DNA of 64,000 bases from Amorphophallus konjac (taxonomy: Eukaryota > Streptophyta > Magnoliopsida > Alismatales > Araceae): contig CM040128.1 in NCBI GenBank assembly GCA_022559845.1, positions 175,328,413 through 175,392,412 of the forward strand, given 5' to 3'. Below are positions 34,258 to 44,529 of the stretch, in pieces (positions within the stretch are counted from its first letter, which is position 1; every line of letters starts with the position of its first letter). The notes under the pieces were generated by a model. It was not told where the DNA came from. It did no database searches and saw only the letters and a program-made list of their open reading frames with translations. Made by a program: the position numbers and the translations under genes.

Positions 34258-35343
34258 GCCAAAAGGTGCTACAATATCTCGGTTGAAGCCACAAGGCCAG
34301 ACGAGAAGAATAGGGGCCCCCGGGAAGTCGAAGAAAAATCCGCAACTGCCGAGCCTGGAGGTGAATTGCTAGCGGTTTTCTTAAACGATGACCCGACCCT
34401 GGGAGTAAAGATTGGAGCCGACCTAACATCTCAGCAATACAAAGAGTTTCTTTCTGCATACGTCTGAGTCTTTGCATGGTCTGATGATCAACTCCCTGGG
34501 ATACCAGAGTAGACGGTGATGCATAAGCTCAACCTCGATCCAACCATCAAAGCCGTACAACAACGTAGAAGGAAGCACGCACCAGAGAAGCAGGCGATCA
34601 TCAAGGAGCAAGTCACCAAGGGGCAAAAGACTAGTCTTTTCAGACTGGTCCTATACCTGGCATGGCTGGCTAACGTCGTCCTTGTACCAAAAGCTTTGGG
34701 AAAGTTGCGAATGTGCGTGGACTTCACTGACTTGAACAAGTCTACTCCAAAGGACTACTATCCATTACCAAGCATTGACCAACTGGTTGACTCAACCTCG
34801 GGCAACGAAATACTCAACTTCCTAGACGCCTATTCAGGTTACCATCAGATCAGAATGAACCCAGAAGACATCGAGAAGACCGCCTTTATCACCGACTTCG
34901 GCGTATACTGCTACACCTGGATGCCTTTCGGGTTGAAGAACGCTGAAGCCACGTACCAGAGGCTGGTCAATCATATGTTCAAGAGACAGCTCGGTCGGAA
35001 CGTCGAGGCCTATATTGACGACATGCTCGTGAAGACCCCCAAGGCCGAGGACCACTTCGCCGACCTAGCAGAAACCTTCGACACCCTCCTGAAGTACAAC
35101 ATGAAGCTCAACCCTGCCAAGTGCGCCTTCAGAGTGAGGTCCGGGAAATCCTTGGGCTTCTTAGTCACCCAGCGTGGGATCGAGGCCAACCCCGACAAGG
35201 TCCAGGCCATTCTGGACATGTACCCACCCACCTGCATCAAAGATGTTCAGCGCCTTACCAGGCGCATTACCGCGCTCAGCAGATTCCTGTCCCGCGTGGC
35301 TGAACGATGCCTACCCTTCTTCAAACTGTTGAGGGGGCCTTAA
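34255..35343 (+). pseudogene. Tat reverse transcriptase, broken
   Basis: A short connecting segment ends at a TGA after SAYV (34465), and a TAG follows at 34507-34509. The RT body then runs from 34516: the fingers with LRMCVDFTDLNKSTPKDYYP, the palm with FLDAYSGYHQIRMNPEDIEKTAF, and the catalytic YIDD in VEAYIDDMLVKT. The thumb starts at FLGFLVTQRG-like residues. A TAA follows LLRGP at 35341. The catalytic motif is intact, but at least three stops interrupt the polyprotein. Confidence 0.85.
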
Positions 35344-36240
35344 ATGGCATCTGCTACATTCGCGTGGGACGAGGAATGCCAAAAAGCTCTCGCCTAGCTT
35401 AAGGAGTTCCTGGCTTCGCCTCCGGTGCTTTCCAAGCCCGTCCCAGGTGAAACCTTGCATCTCTATCTCTCGGCGACTCCATCTACAGTTAGCTTGGTCC
35501 TAGTCAGAAATGACCCGGGAGTCGAGAGACCGGTCTACTACAATAGCAAGGTGCTCAATGAGGCTGAAAGAAGGTACCCCGCAACCGAGAGACTCGTGCA
35601 AGCATTGGTTACCTCGGCCAAGCGCCTCCGACCCTATTTCCAAGGGCACTTCATCACCGTGCTGACCGGCGAACCATTGAAGAGGATCCTCGCTCACCCT
35701 GAAGCCTCGAGACGCCTCGTCAAGTGGGCCATCATGCTCAGGGCCTACGATATATCGTATCGGCCTCGCTCGATTATCAAAGGCCAGGTGCTCACTGACT
35801 TCATCACCGAGAGCACCATCCCGACTGAAGAAAGATCTCCATCCGCACCCGGGCCGACCTGGGAATTGTTCGTTGATGGATCCTCCAACTCAACCGAGAG
35901 CGGCACCAGGATCCTCCTGAAGTCCCCCGAAGGAGCAGAGGTACAGTATGCCCTGAAGTTCAACTTCCAAGCATCTAACAACGCTTCCGAGTATGAGGCC
36001 CTCATATCGGGAGTCCGCATGGCCCGGCGGTTGGGGGCTGAGCGAGTCACGATTCACACTGACTCCTAACTGGTCGCTAGCAAGGTCAACGGCGGCTATG
36101 AAGCTCGAGAAGCACCGATGATCAAATACCTCCAGCTGGTCAAGACCGTGGCACAACAGTTCGAGAGTTTTGAGGTAGTCCGAATAGCTCGGGAGGAAAA
36201 CTCCCGAGCGGACACCCTCTCTCGGCTGGCCTCCTCTCTT
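35344..36240 (+). pseudogene. Tat dual RNase H region, broken
   Basis: The first RNase H follows the thumb (FAWDEECQKALA, then a TAG in place of the usual Gln, then LKEFLASPPVLSKP). Its first catalytic region reads LYLSATPSTVS, where an active enzyme has Asp. A second RNase H begins WELFVDGSSNS and carries the four acidic residues in FVDGSSN, NNASEYEAL, IHTDS and NSRADTLS. A TAA follows IHTDS at 36067, where the family has Gln. The second domain is the extra RNase H known from Tat elements and likely took over from the inactive first one. Confidence 0.8.
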
Positions 36241-36475
36241 GACCCCGAGGGTACTCGATCAGTCCTTCTCGAAGAGCTAGAGCGGCCGAGCATCGATTTG
36301 GAGCTCCTAGTTGTTGACTCGGCCTCCCCAAGCGACTGGCGTACCCCGTATCTGTCGTTGCTCCAAGATTCTCAGGAGCCCCCCAACCCTCGGGAAGCCC
36401 GAAGATTGAAGTACCAAGCAATGATTCGTCACTCTGGAGGGCGCTCTCTACCGGAGATCCTTCTCCGGTCCTCTC

Positions 36476-37569
36476 TTGAAGTGCCTCAGCACCGACGAAG
36501 CCAACCGAGCGATCGAAGAAGTTCACGAAGGTCTGTATGGAGCGCATTTAGGAGGTAGGTCGCTCGCCAGGATCTTGCTACGGCTAGGATATTGGTGGCC
36601 CACTCTGCAGCGCGACTGCTCGACCTACACACAACACTATGACCGGTGCCAGCGATTTGATCACTTGGTCCATCAGCCAGCAACGGAGCTCATCACCCTA
36701 GCAGAGCCTTATCCTTTTGCTCGCTGGGGAATCGACATCCTCGGGCCATTCCCCATGGCCCAGGCCCAGAAGAAGTTCATTATCGTCACCATCGATTACT
36801 TCACTAAGTGGATCGAGGCCGAAGGCACAGCAAGGATCATCGAGACAGTCGTCTGGAATTTCATCTGGAAGTCGATCATCTGTCGTTACGGCATCCCCCG
36901 GGTGATGGTAAGCGATAATGGTCGGCAATTTGATTCTCGTTATTTCCGAGACAGATGTGCCGACCTGGGTATTCGCAATCACTTCACCTCGGTTGCCCAC
37001 CCTCAGGCTAACGGGCTGGTCGAAAATGCCAATAAGACTATCTTAAAAGGCATCAAGACTAGGCTCGGCAAAGCCAAGGGTAGCTGGCTTGAGGAATTGC
37101 CCAACGTACTTTGGTCACACAGAACGACTCCCAGAACGGCAACTGGTGAAAGCCCTTTTCAGCTGGTATACGGTACCGAGGCCGTGATCCCGTTGGAGAT
37201 TGGCAATCCCTCCCTCCGAGTCATCTGCTTCTCGTCCGAGGCAAACGACCAGAAACTGCTCGAAAACCTCGACCTAGCAGATGAAGTCCGAGAGATTGCC
37301 AGCATCCGAGCAATGGAATACCAACGCCGCCTCACTCGATACTACAACGCCAAAGTTTGAGATAGACACTTTCAGCCGGAAGACTTCGTCCTTAGGAAAG
37401 CCAAAGCCTCTCGACCACTTGAGGCGGCGGGCAAGTTATCCTCTAATTGGGAAGGCCCCTACCGAGTGGTCGAGACGCTCCGAAAAGGAGCATACCGTCT
37501 ATCCACGATGGAAGGAGAGCTCATCCCTCGGACCTGGAACATGACTACACTACGCAAGTTCTATTTCTG
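36476..37569 (+). pseudogene. Tat integrase, broken
   Basis: The zinc-binding part reads HEGLYGAHLGGRS to CSTYTQHYDRCQRF, where the Cys of the usual CDxCQ pair is Tyr. The core has its Asp residues in GIDILGPFP and VSDNGRQFD and its Glu in NGLVENANK. The frame ends in TGA at 37358 after YYNAKV. The C-terminal domain (HFQPEDFVLRKAKASRPL, then NWEGPYRVVETLRKGAYRL) continues to a natural end at 37569. Integrase would insert the DNA copy. It is inactive from the stop and the damaged zinc site. Confidence 0.8.
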
Positions 37570-38799
37570 AATACTGAGCATTGTGTAAACGACATGAGAT
37601 AAAACAAAAGGCTCCTTTCTTTTATTCAAACAACTCGCTTGTACATCAAGAAGGCCGAAGCCAAGAAAATACATGTCAAAAAAGCAAAAAATCCATCTAG
37701 CACCGCCGTATGAGGCCATCGCTCGGCTGACTCGGTTGACCTTCCTGCGTCCAGCCACTGACTCTGCCTCGTGTAGAAACTAGCTTGGATAAAGGGTAGT
37801 CGACCCCGTTGACTCGGGCAGCTTAGGACAAAGGTGACAGAGGGATTAGGAAGGAGAAGGCTACCTTCCAAGTTGAACTTGGAAGAGAAAGGGGAGAGGG
37901 AATGCATATGAAAGCATCCTCCCCGCCAACCTGTCAACTCTTTGGAAGGAAGAGAGTGTAGGCACCCTCCGAAGAGTGAAAGAAATGACAAGAAGAGCAG
38001 AAGAGTGAAAAAGAAACCAGCAGAGCTGGACGAGGAGGCAGGGGAAAGCCCGAGAGGGAGGGAGCTTAGTTGGCTTCCTCCTCCCCTCCATGGAGCGAGC
38101 AGGAAGGGACGGGCGGCAGGGATGCCTGATGCCCCCATCCGTCCACCATCTCACCCCCTTGCAAGCGCCGTCGGAACTGATAAAAAGAAGACGACGTGCC
38201 TCCACACGTCGGACCTTCTATAACCTGTCCGCCGGCCGTCGGACCTCCTTCAAACCCGAAGCAGCAAGGACTCTCTGCCCTCCGTCATTGGCAGCTTCAT
38301 CTTCTGGGGTGTCTTCCATGCTCCAAATATAACGGCACACCGCTACGTAAAGAAAGAATGGGGAAAGACTGTCAGGGAAAACCCTAAGCGGTAGAGAAGA
38401 AGGGACGCCCTTCGGACCGTTTATAGGCGAAGGGAGGCTATTTGCCTTAAATGATTCTCTCCTCGAAAACACGCCAAAGGGATCTCTCCCTACGAACGGT
38501 CACCTCAAACTTCTCATTTTCGTCTCCAGCAGGACATACGAAGCGGCCAAGCATTTAAAGCATGAGAAAACGGAAAGACACCCTATCAGACGCACACCCA
38601 ACCATCAGGCAAAATCTACGCAGAAAGTATCGGCACTTTCCAACCACTGCAAATACACTGAACAAAATGCGGCAATGGCGATACGGAACAGTTAAGTCTT
38701 CGTCCCAACGCTATTGCCTTATCTATTTTTCTACACAAAGGAGAAAGTTTTTCTTCAAAAGGAAAATGACATACAAAAAGAGGACGCAAAGCAGATACA
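37570..38799. other. Spacer between Tat pol and the antisense ORF region
   Basis: This 1.2-kb stretch lies between convergent coding regions. Overlapping ORFs occur on both strands (for example 37626-38138 minus, 38562-39008 plus) but I recognise no domain in any of them. It probably holds the 3' untranslated parts of the sense and antisense transcripts. Confidence 0.5.
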
Positions 38800-40125
38800 T
38801 CAGGCCTCCGGCCCACCTTGAAGCCTGGAAGTGGAGGGCTCAAAAGGTCTGCCCCCGGCACCCTCGGCGACGGTCGACCTTGGCACTGACCCCACCGACG
38901 TGGGAACTGCCTCGATTGCGTGCCCTCCCGAGGCATCCGGAGTTGGCGACCCCTCGGACGAAGAGCCCCCGTGATCCTCTTCATCCTGTGCCGAAGCAGA
39001 GAAACTAGAGGATGACAAGTCCGAGTCATAGCATTGCCCACACGGGAAGTCAACTGCCCCGGACGCCTGCTCCTCGGCATAAGAGACGGCCCGATCGTAG
39101 CCTTTCTTGAACCCCTTGCGGATGCCCCGACGAAGTGCTAACTCGTAGTAGGGGAGGGCAGCCTCCTTAAGGTCGACCTGGTAGGCCTCTGAGCTTTTGT
39201 ACTGCTTGAGAGCCTCCGCCCCGGCCGATCCCACCCTACCAGCGAGCTTGACCTTCTCCCGCTCCGCCTCGGATAACTTCCGCTCGACCTCAACCGTCCG
39301 CTTTTCGGCCTCCGCCGCCTGCTTCTCTGCCTCGGCCCGATCAACCTCGGCCTCCCGCCGAAGGCGCTCGGCTTCCCCCGCTCGATCCACCAGCTCTACA
39401 CGTTCGATCTCCCACCGGCCATCCAGCTCAACACGTGCAAGGCGCTCCTCTTCAAGAAGCATGTTCTTCCTCTCGAGCGATTCGCGGGACTTAGCTAGCT
39501 GCTCGGTTAGCGCCCGGGTCTCCACCTGGCTCGACCGCACCAGCTCCCTGACTTAGGAAAGCTCCCGCCGAAGCCCATCACGCTCCTCGACAAGCTGAGC
39601 CAACCTCCTGTCAGACCCACCAAGGGTCCAGGCCAGGTTCGCTCACTCCGACTCTGACCGAGCGTACGCTTCTGCCAGAGTGGCCCCCATCTAGGCCAGG
39701 ACCAGGCCGCCCTCCATAACCCCGGCGAGGGCCGCAGATAGGGAGTACTGCCTACCTCCCCCCCTCACCTTTGCGGCTATACTGCTGCATACCTGGTGCA
39801 AAGGGCCCGAAATACCAAGCCTCTCTAAGGCCACCGGAACAGAGAACCCCCCATCGCCCGGCGCCCCACCGAGTGGCTCGGACCAAGCCCCGGCCTCGGT
39901 CGCCTCTCGTGCCTCGGTCAAATTTTCTTGCGGCCTCCCAACCTGGACCGGCTCGGCACCTGCACCACCACCTGAAGGGCCAGCCTCAGCCATGGCCCCA
40001 GCATCCCCCGCCTCGTCCACGGCCCCCTTGGCCCCTACCGAGGGGAGAGCCGGGCCAGCACCGTTGCCAGTCGCAGGAGCAGCCCCGGCCCCCTCGGCTC
40101 CGGTCGAAGGAAGAGCTGAGCCCAC
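38800..40125 (-). pseudogene. Tat antisense ORF, C-terminal coiled-coil part
   Basis: On the minus strand two frames follow each other. The first (39691-40125) is Ala/Gly/Pro-rich. The second (38800-39540) has a heptad-rich coiled coil (residues about 10-120 with RAEAEKQAAEAEKRTVEVER) followed by KEAALPYYELALRRGIRKGF and an acidic Ser-rich tail. This is the usual C-terminal layout of the antisense protein of Tat elements. Its role is unknown. A frame break near 39550-39690 suggests decay or an intron. Confidence 0.65.
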
Positions 40126-40169
40126 ATCGTCGCCGCCCGCAGGAGCAGCCCCAACCTCCTCGCCCCCAC

Positions 40170-40496
40170 TTACTCAGCGGGTGGGAGAGCTCGCCCGGTA
40201 GGGTCGGCCCCATCATGCTCGGCCGAGGGGCGAGCCGCGGCAAGGTCACCTTCGACTGCGGATACGACCCCGGCCTTCTTGGCCCGCTTCCTGGCCTTCG
40301 CGGCGGCCCGGATCATGCCTTCCACGGGATCCTTGAGCTTGGACCCCCGTGGCCTGGAGGATTCGCCCTGGGCCGTCCCCTTGCCCTTATCCCTGGCTCG
40401 GGAGCGACCCGTAGGAGAAACCGACTCATCAGTAGCCGAGTTATCGCCAAGCTCGATCACCTCTGCGGCCTCCTCTAAAGCCTGTCGCCTGGTGTC
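40170..40496 (-). pseudogene. Tat antisense ORF, basic middle segment
   Basis: On the minus strand the frame reads RQALEEAAEVIELGDNSATD, a Ser/Arg stretch (GRSRARDKGKGTAQGESS), then IRAAAKARKRAKKAG, which could be a nuclear localisation signal. It links the N-terminal conserved part to the coiled-coil part. A TGCAG that could be a splice acceptor lies just upstream at 40496-40500. Confidence 0.55.
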
Positions 40497-40556
40497 TGCA
40501 TGAAAAGGAAGACATATTCAGAAAAAGAAAAATGATCTCAAGATCCAAAGGAGAAC

Positions 40557-41459
40557 CTAGCTTGTGGCACCTGAACCCGACGAATGCAGCCGCGTAAAAA
40601 GACACCGCTCGATATTCTCTAGAGTAACCAGCTCTTCTGTGGATTGGCAGTGCTTCAGCAAGATAGCCGCATATTTCTCCACATGTGGAGGGAACTCATC
40701 CTGCCTGGGAGGGATATTCGGGTGGAAATTGGGGATTACTGGACACCTCCAGGTTTCCTCCACTGAACAAATCCCCACCCAGAAGAATTGAGTTTTTCAC
40801 CCCTTATGCGAAGAATCCTTTGCAGCCAAGGAGATACAGCTCCTATTTCACCTCGCCTGGATGAAATAGAAACCCTTCCCGGCCGAAGGATGTGCTTTCA
40901 ACTCAAAGAAATAGTGAAAGAGGTCAAAGGAAGGAGGAACTCCACACTGATGACAGAGAATGCGGAAGGCGGAAAGAAGAAGATAAGAATTGGCTACCAA
41001 CTGAATGGGCGCCAATAGGAAAAAATTGAGAAGCTGAAGAACGAAAGGTTCGAAGGGAAGGCGGAACCCACCCTTCCACGACAGAAGGAAAGTACAGATG
41101 TGGCCTGTAGGAGAGTCCAGGCTCGTCTCGTGTGGAGAGGCCGTGACAAAGCGAAACTTATGGGGCAGGCGATACTGGTGCTCCAGCCTTCTCACATCCG
41201 CCTCCCCCAGTTCACTGCAGTTTGGAATAGGCGCCTTCACCACTGGCTCGTCCTCCCACTCCTCAGCATCCGAACGCTGGTCCGCCATGGAATCCAGAGA
41301 AGAGTTTGAGGAAAGGTGATCTCGGGACCCCGAAGATTCTGGGGGAAGAGGAAGCCGCCGGACTGCCTCCGCGGTTATCTTCGCCAACTCCACGAACGCC
41401 GCTGCAAGCCTCTGCTCTTCCGTCGTGTCCTCACGATGCATCGAAGAGCCCAAAAGCAA
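40557..41459 (-). pseudogene. Tat antisense ORF, N-terminal 'transposase_28'-like domain
   Basis: From the minus-strand ATG at 41459 a 203-residue frame has an acidic start and then the conserved block LEHQYRLPHKFRFVTASPHE, followed by FLLSWKGGFRLPFEPFVLQL and APIQLVANSYLLLSAFRILC. This pattern matches the putative gypsy-type domain (Pfam Transposase_28) found in antisense ORFs of Tat elements. The frame stops at 40848. A further segment (40557-40778, EFPPHVEKYAAILLKHCQST) continues in another frame. Function is unknown, and despite the domain name no transposase activity is implied. Confidence 0.7.
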
Positions 41460-41730
41460 GAACGGAGGAGAGCCAAAACCCTAAAGACGGAGGGAGTCTA
41501 GAAAGACAACAAGCACCCAACGCCTATATCCCCACGCGGAAGGCGGCGTGTCATTCCGACATCCTAGAAAAGGGGGCCCCTTCAGTTCAAATCCGTCAGG
41601 ATCATCATTATTACGGGCCCGGGTGACCACGACACGTGGCTTCCTAACACCGCCAGATCTCCACCCACCTGAGCCACGCTGGTCTAAAACCCCAACAGCT
41701 ACTCTTCCGAGCTTACTAAAGCTCGGGAGT

Positions 41731-41744
41731 AGGAGGGGGAAAAG
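41731..41744 (+). other. Polypurine tract of the Tat element
   Basis: AGGAGGGGGAAAAG lies just before the 3' LTR start TGGAGAGG. Confidence 0.8.
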
Positions 41745-42502
41745 TGGAGAGGGGGATTTCTGTAGCCCATCTAAGAGCAGCCAAACTAGGTCCATCAGAA
41801 CCAAACGAGGCCCAGCTCATCCAAGTGACAGCCCCATAGGGCCCACTTAGGCTAAAAAGCCCAATATGATTACTCGGGATCTAATTCTTCCTCGGCGGCC
41901 CTTAGGCTCGGAAGGCCCGAGCGTCGGTTAGAACGGAGGAAGACCCATGCCTGAGTTATCCCCTCATCGGGATAGAGGCAAGCGCTCAGCGCCCACTCCG
42001 ACCTATCATCATCTGAGCTATGCCTATCGCCCGGACAGGGTTGTCACCTTTTATGCTCGGATCGACCGACGATTACTTATCCACGCTGCCGTTGAGAGCC
42101 CTTTATGAGCAGGAGTTTATGAGGATAAGAGACCCATGATCCCTCAAGGCTATAAAGATCCCATGATGAGGATGTAACTCCCGCCTGAAACTCCTCAGCT
42201 TACGGGACTCATAAGGTGAGCACACTATATAAACCTGGGACTCCCTCCAGTGAAAGGTAAGGGCAATACATGCCGAAAATCCCTTGAGCAGGAACCACTT
42301 CACCACCTTGGTGTAGGGGGATCTCGTGCACCTCTTTCTACCTCCCTCCCTATCTTCCACCATTGCTCTACTGACTTAAACATCAGAGGGTTTTCCCCAG
42401 GGAACTTCCCCTGGGCCCCCTGATCCGTTTCCCTTTCCCTACAGTTCACTGTTCGGTGATCATCTACCCAGCTCAGGAGCCGCGCGAGATCACGCCCCTT
42501 CA
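41745..42502 (+). repeat. 3' LTR of the Tat element
   Basis: It has the same ends as the 5' LTR, with TATATAA at 42226. A few dozen base changes and one 22-base length difference separate the pair, so the insertion is clearly older than the Tekay-type one. Confidence 0.9.
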
Positions 42503-42507
42503 CTTTC
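42503..42507. repeat. Target site duplication CTTTC (right)
   Basis: This is the second copy of the five-base target of the Tat element; the Sirevirus LTR resumes here. Confidence 0.9.
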
Positions 42508-42660
42508 ACTTACTCATATAGAGGTCAGTGTAAGTTTGCCTCGATTCATCTTTTTCTAACGCATATAGGAGGAGCGTCTTACAGTGCGCCTCACATGAGG
42601 CCTAGTGTCGGTGCATATTCTGTTTAAAGCTTTGCACTTGGTGCACTTTTCCCAGTTCGT

Positions 42661-42880
42661 GCTTTCACTATTCATATACTCGGTGCAATGTTGTTTGTCT
42701 TTCTTGCACCTGAAGTCTGTGCATTCACTATTCATATACTCGGTGCAATGTCGTTTGTCTTCCTTGCACTTGAAGTCTGTGCATTCATTATTCATATACT
42801 CGGTGAATTGTCGTTTGTCTTCCTTGCACCTGAAGTCTGTGCATTCACTATTCATATACTCGGTGCCATGTTTGGTTAGC
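42661..42880 (+). repeat. 60-bp tandem repeat in the Sirevirus 5' LTR
   Basis: Close to four units of exactly 60 bases contain TTCATATACTCGGTGCAATG and TTGCACCTGAAGTCTGTGCA. The 3' LTR has about two such units but has a 243-base duplication (50148 and 50391) that the 5' LTR lacks. Confidence 0.85.
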
Positions 42881-43370
42881 ATGAATAGATAGTCTGTGCT
42901 CTTCACTGTAGCGAAGTATGTAAGGGTCAGTGCATCTCTTGTTCATTCTCGCTTCATAGGCGATGCACACACTGTAGCAGGTCAGTGCAATATTTGCATC
43001 ATGCGTATATATAAGTCTGTGCATATTCTTCTATATGTACATCAAAGTCTGTGCATACTTTGCATATACCATATTAAGTCAGTGCAAACATTGTTCTATA
43101 CCATATAAGATGTCTAATGAAATATTCTCTTAACTGACAGGATCAAGTGATCCTGTGAGCTCGAACTAAGAAGGCACGTGTTCCTAGAATGTTGGAAGCT
43201 GGCACGTGATCTAAGAGAATGAGCGAGCCAATGATCCTGACACGTGGACAGATGAGGACCAGATCCTGACACATGGCTGAGAGCCTTCTAGAAGCAGTTG
43301 GGCGGGAGTGTCCCTTCTACTTGCCCAATGTGTGAGCATGTGAGTTCGAGACTGAAGTCATATATAAACC

Positions 43371-43378
43371 CTTTCTTT
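43371..43378 (+). promoter_or_regulatory. TATA box of the Sirevirus 5' LTR
   Basis: TATATAAA follows a block with CACGTG-like elements (GGCACGTG at 43154 and 43202, ACACGTGG near 43240). The 3' LTR keeps it at 51191. Purine-rich leader begins directly after. Confidence 0.65.
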
Positions 43379-44408
43379 GAAGAGATTGAAGGAGATGCGA
43401 AGAACAGAGAAGAGAAAGAGAGGGAGAGTAGCAGAAGAAGAGAGTCTCAGAGAAAAGAGAAGAGGAGAGTTAAGCAAGAAGATCAGAGAATTTGAAGAGT
43501 GATCTGAAGAGAAAAAGTAGAGTATCGTGAGCTAAGAGAAAAGAAGAGAATAGGAAGGTTTTCGTTCGTAAAAAAAAAAGAAAGGAGTCGCCAGGAGAGC
43601 GAGAGAGCATACTGAGCGAAGAACAGAAGAAAGAAAGAGGTAGAGAGTGCAGAAGAGAGAATAGAGAGAAGAAGAGAGAGTCTTCCCTGAAGATCTGAGT
43701 TGTATTGGCCTCTAGATCAGATCCGAGCCATGGTGCTCCTACGGAGCTACATTTGTTTCTGTTTCTCCTGTTTGTTTTTCGTTTGTTCTTTTACCTCTGG
43801 TTTGCTAGTGACTGGGTGTCACTAGCGGTTCCCCTCCTGTTTGGAGGAAGGGAGTTTCGTCTCCGGTTCTGGTCTTGTGGGTAGCAAGTCCAGTTGCCAA
43901 GATTCTGTGGGTTGTAGAACTTGGTTTGAGGGATTTGTCTCCCTCGGTCTGTCAAGCTGTTAGGCAGCGTCTGTTTCCAGACTGAGTCTGCGATTCTTGC
44001 TATTGTAAGGGTAGCCTCACTCTGGTTTGGAGTGAGGGGTGGATGTAGACAGACTGTGGGTCTGGCCGAACCACCTAAAAATCTTCTGTCCATCGTGGTT
44101 TGATTGCCTTGTCTGATCCGCTAGATGTATGCTTAGGCTCGACCTATATTTCCCATCTAGTGGGTATCTGGTTTGCACACTGAGCATTTGATTCAGGTCT
44201 CGAGAGAGAGAGCCCATTTGAATAGGATTACTTGAGCACCGATCGTATACTTTTGATCTACTTTAGTTGAAGTTCAGTGTGTGCTCTCAGCCCTACAGTT
44301 GTTTGCTTTAATTCCGCATATCAATTTGGTTCAAGTTTCAATTGAGCAAAGGTTTTAAGAGAGATTCATTCACCCCCCCTCCGAATTCGGGCCTAGCACC
44401 CTATCAAT

Positions 44409-44421
44409 TGGTATCAGAGCC
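44409..44421 (+). other. Primer binding site (initiator tRNA-Met) of the Sirevirus
   Basis: TGGTATCAGAGCC starts two bases after the 5' LTR. Confidence 0.9.
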
Positions 44422-44529
44422 GGTTGTTGTCTTATCGGATCCAACGATCCGCAATAGATCCTGCAGCCTCTTTGGTACTTTTCTGAGCATACCTATTCCG
44501 CGCACTGAATTGTTCACTGATTTGTATAA

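Larger units (their letters stand above)
31322..42502 (+). mobile_element. Tat-type Ty3/Gypsy element with antisense ORF
   Basis: This 11.2-kb element has LTRs of 775 and 758 bases, a primer site, gag-pol with two RNase H domains, and a 4-kb region after pol that codes on the opposite strand. These are hallmarks of the plant Tat lineage (RIRE2/Retand-like). A 5-bp target duplication flanks it and the empty site is visible in the partner Sirevirus LTR. Gag-pol is broken by several stops and frame changes, so it is inactive. Confidence 0.9.
30742..44406 (+). repeat. 5' LTR of the Sirevirus, split by a Tat element
   Basis: The parts are 30742-31321 and 42508-44406. It begins TGTCGGATATTG (the 3' LTR has TGTTGG) and ends GCACCCTATCA. 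The uninterrupted sequence at the insertion point is preserved in the 3' LTR near 50208-50217. It includes four exact-period 60-base repeats at about 42667-42870, TATATAAA at 43371, and a purine-rich leader at 43379-43690. No gene is visible. Confidence 0.85.

Noticed and set aside
40496..40556. 61-base GT-AG intron in the antisense ORF
   Set aside because: The acceptor TTTTCATGCAG is good, but an in-frame TAG lies just before the donor in the frame that would be joined, so splicing would not restore one frame.
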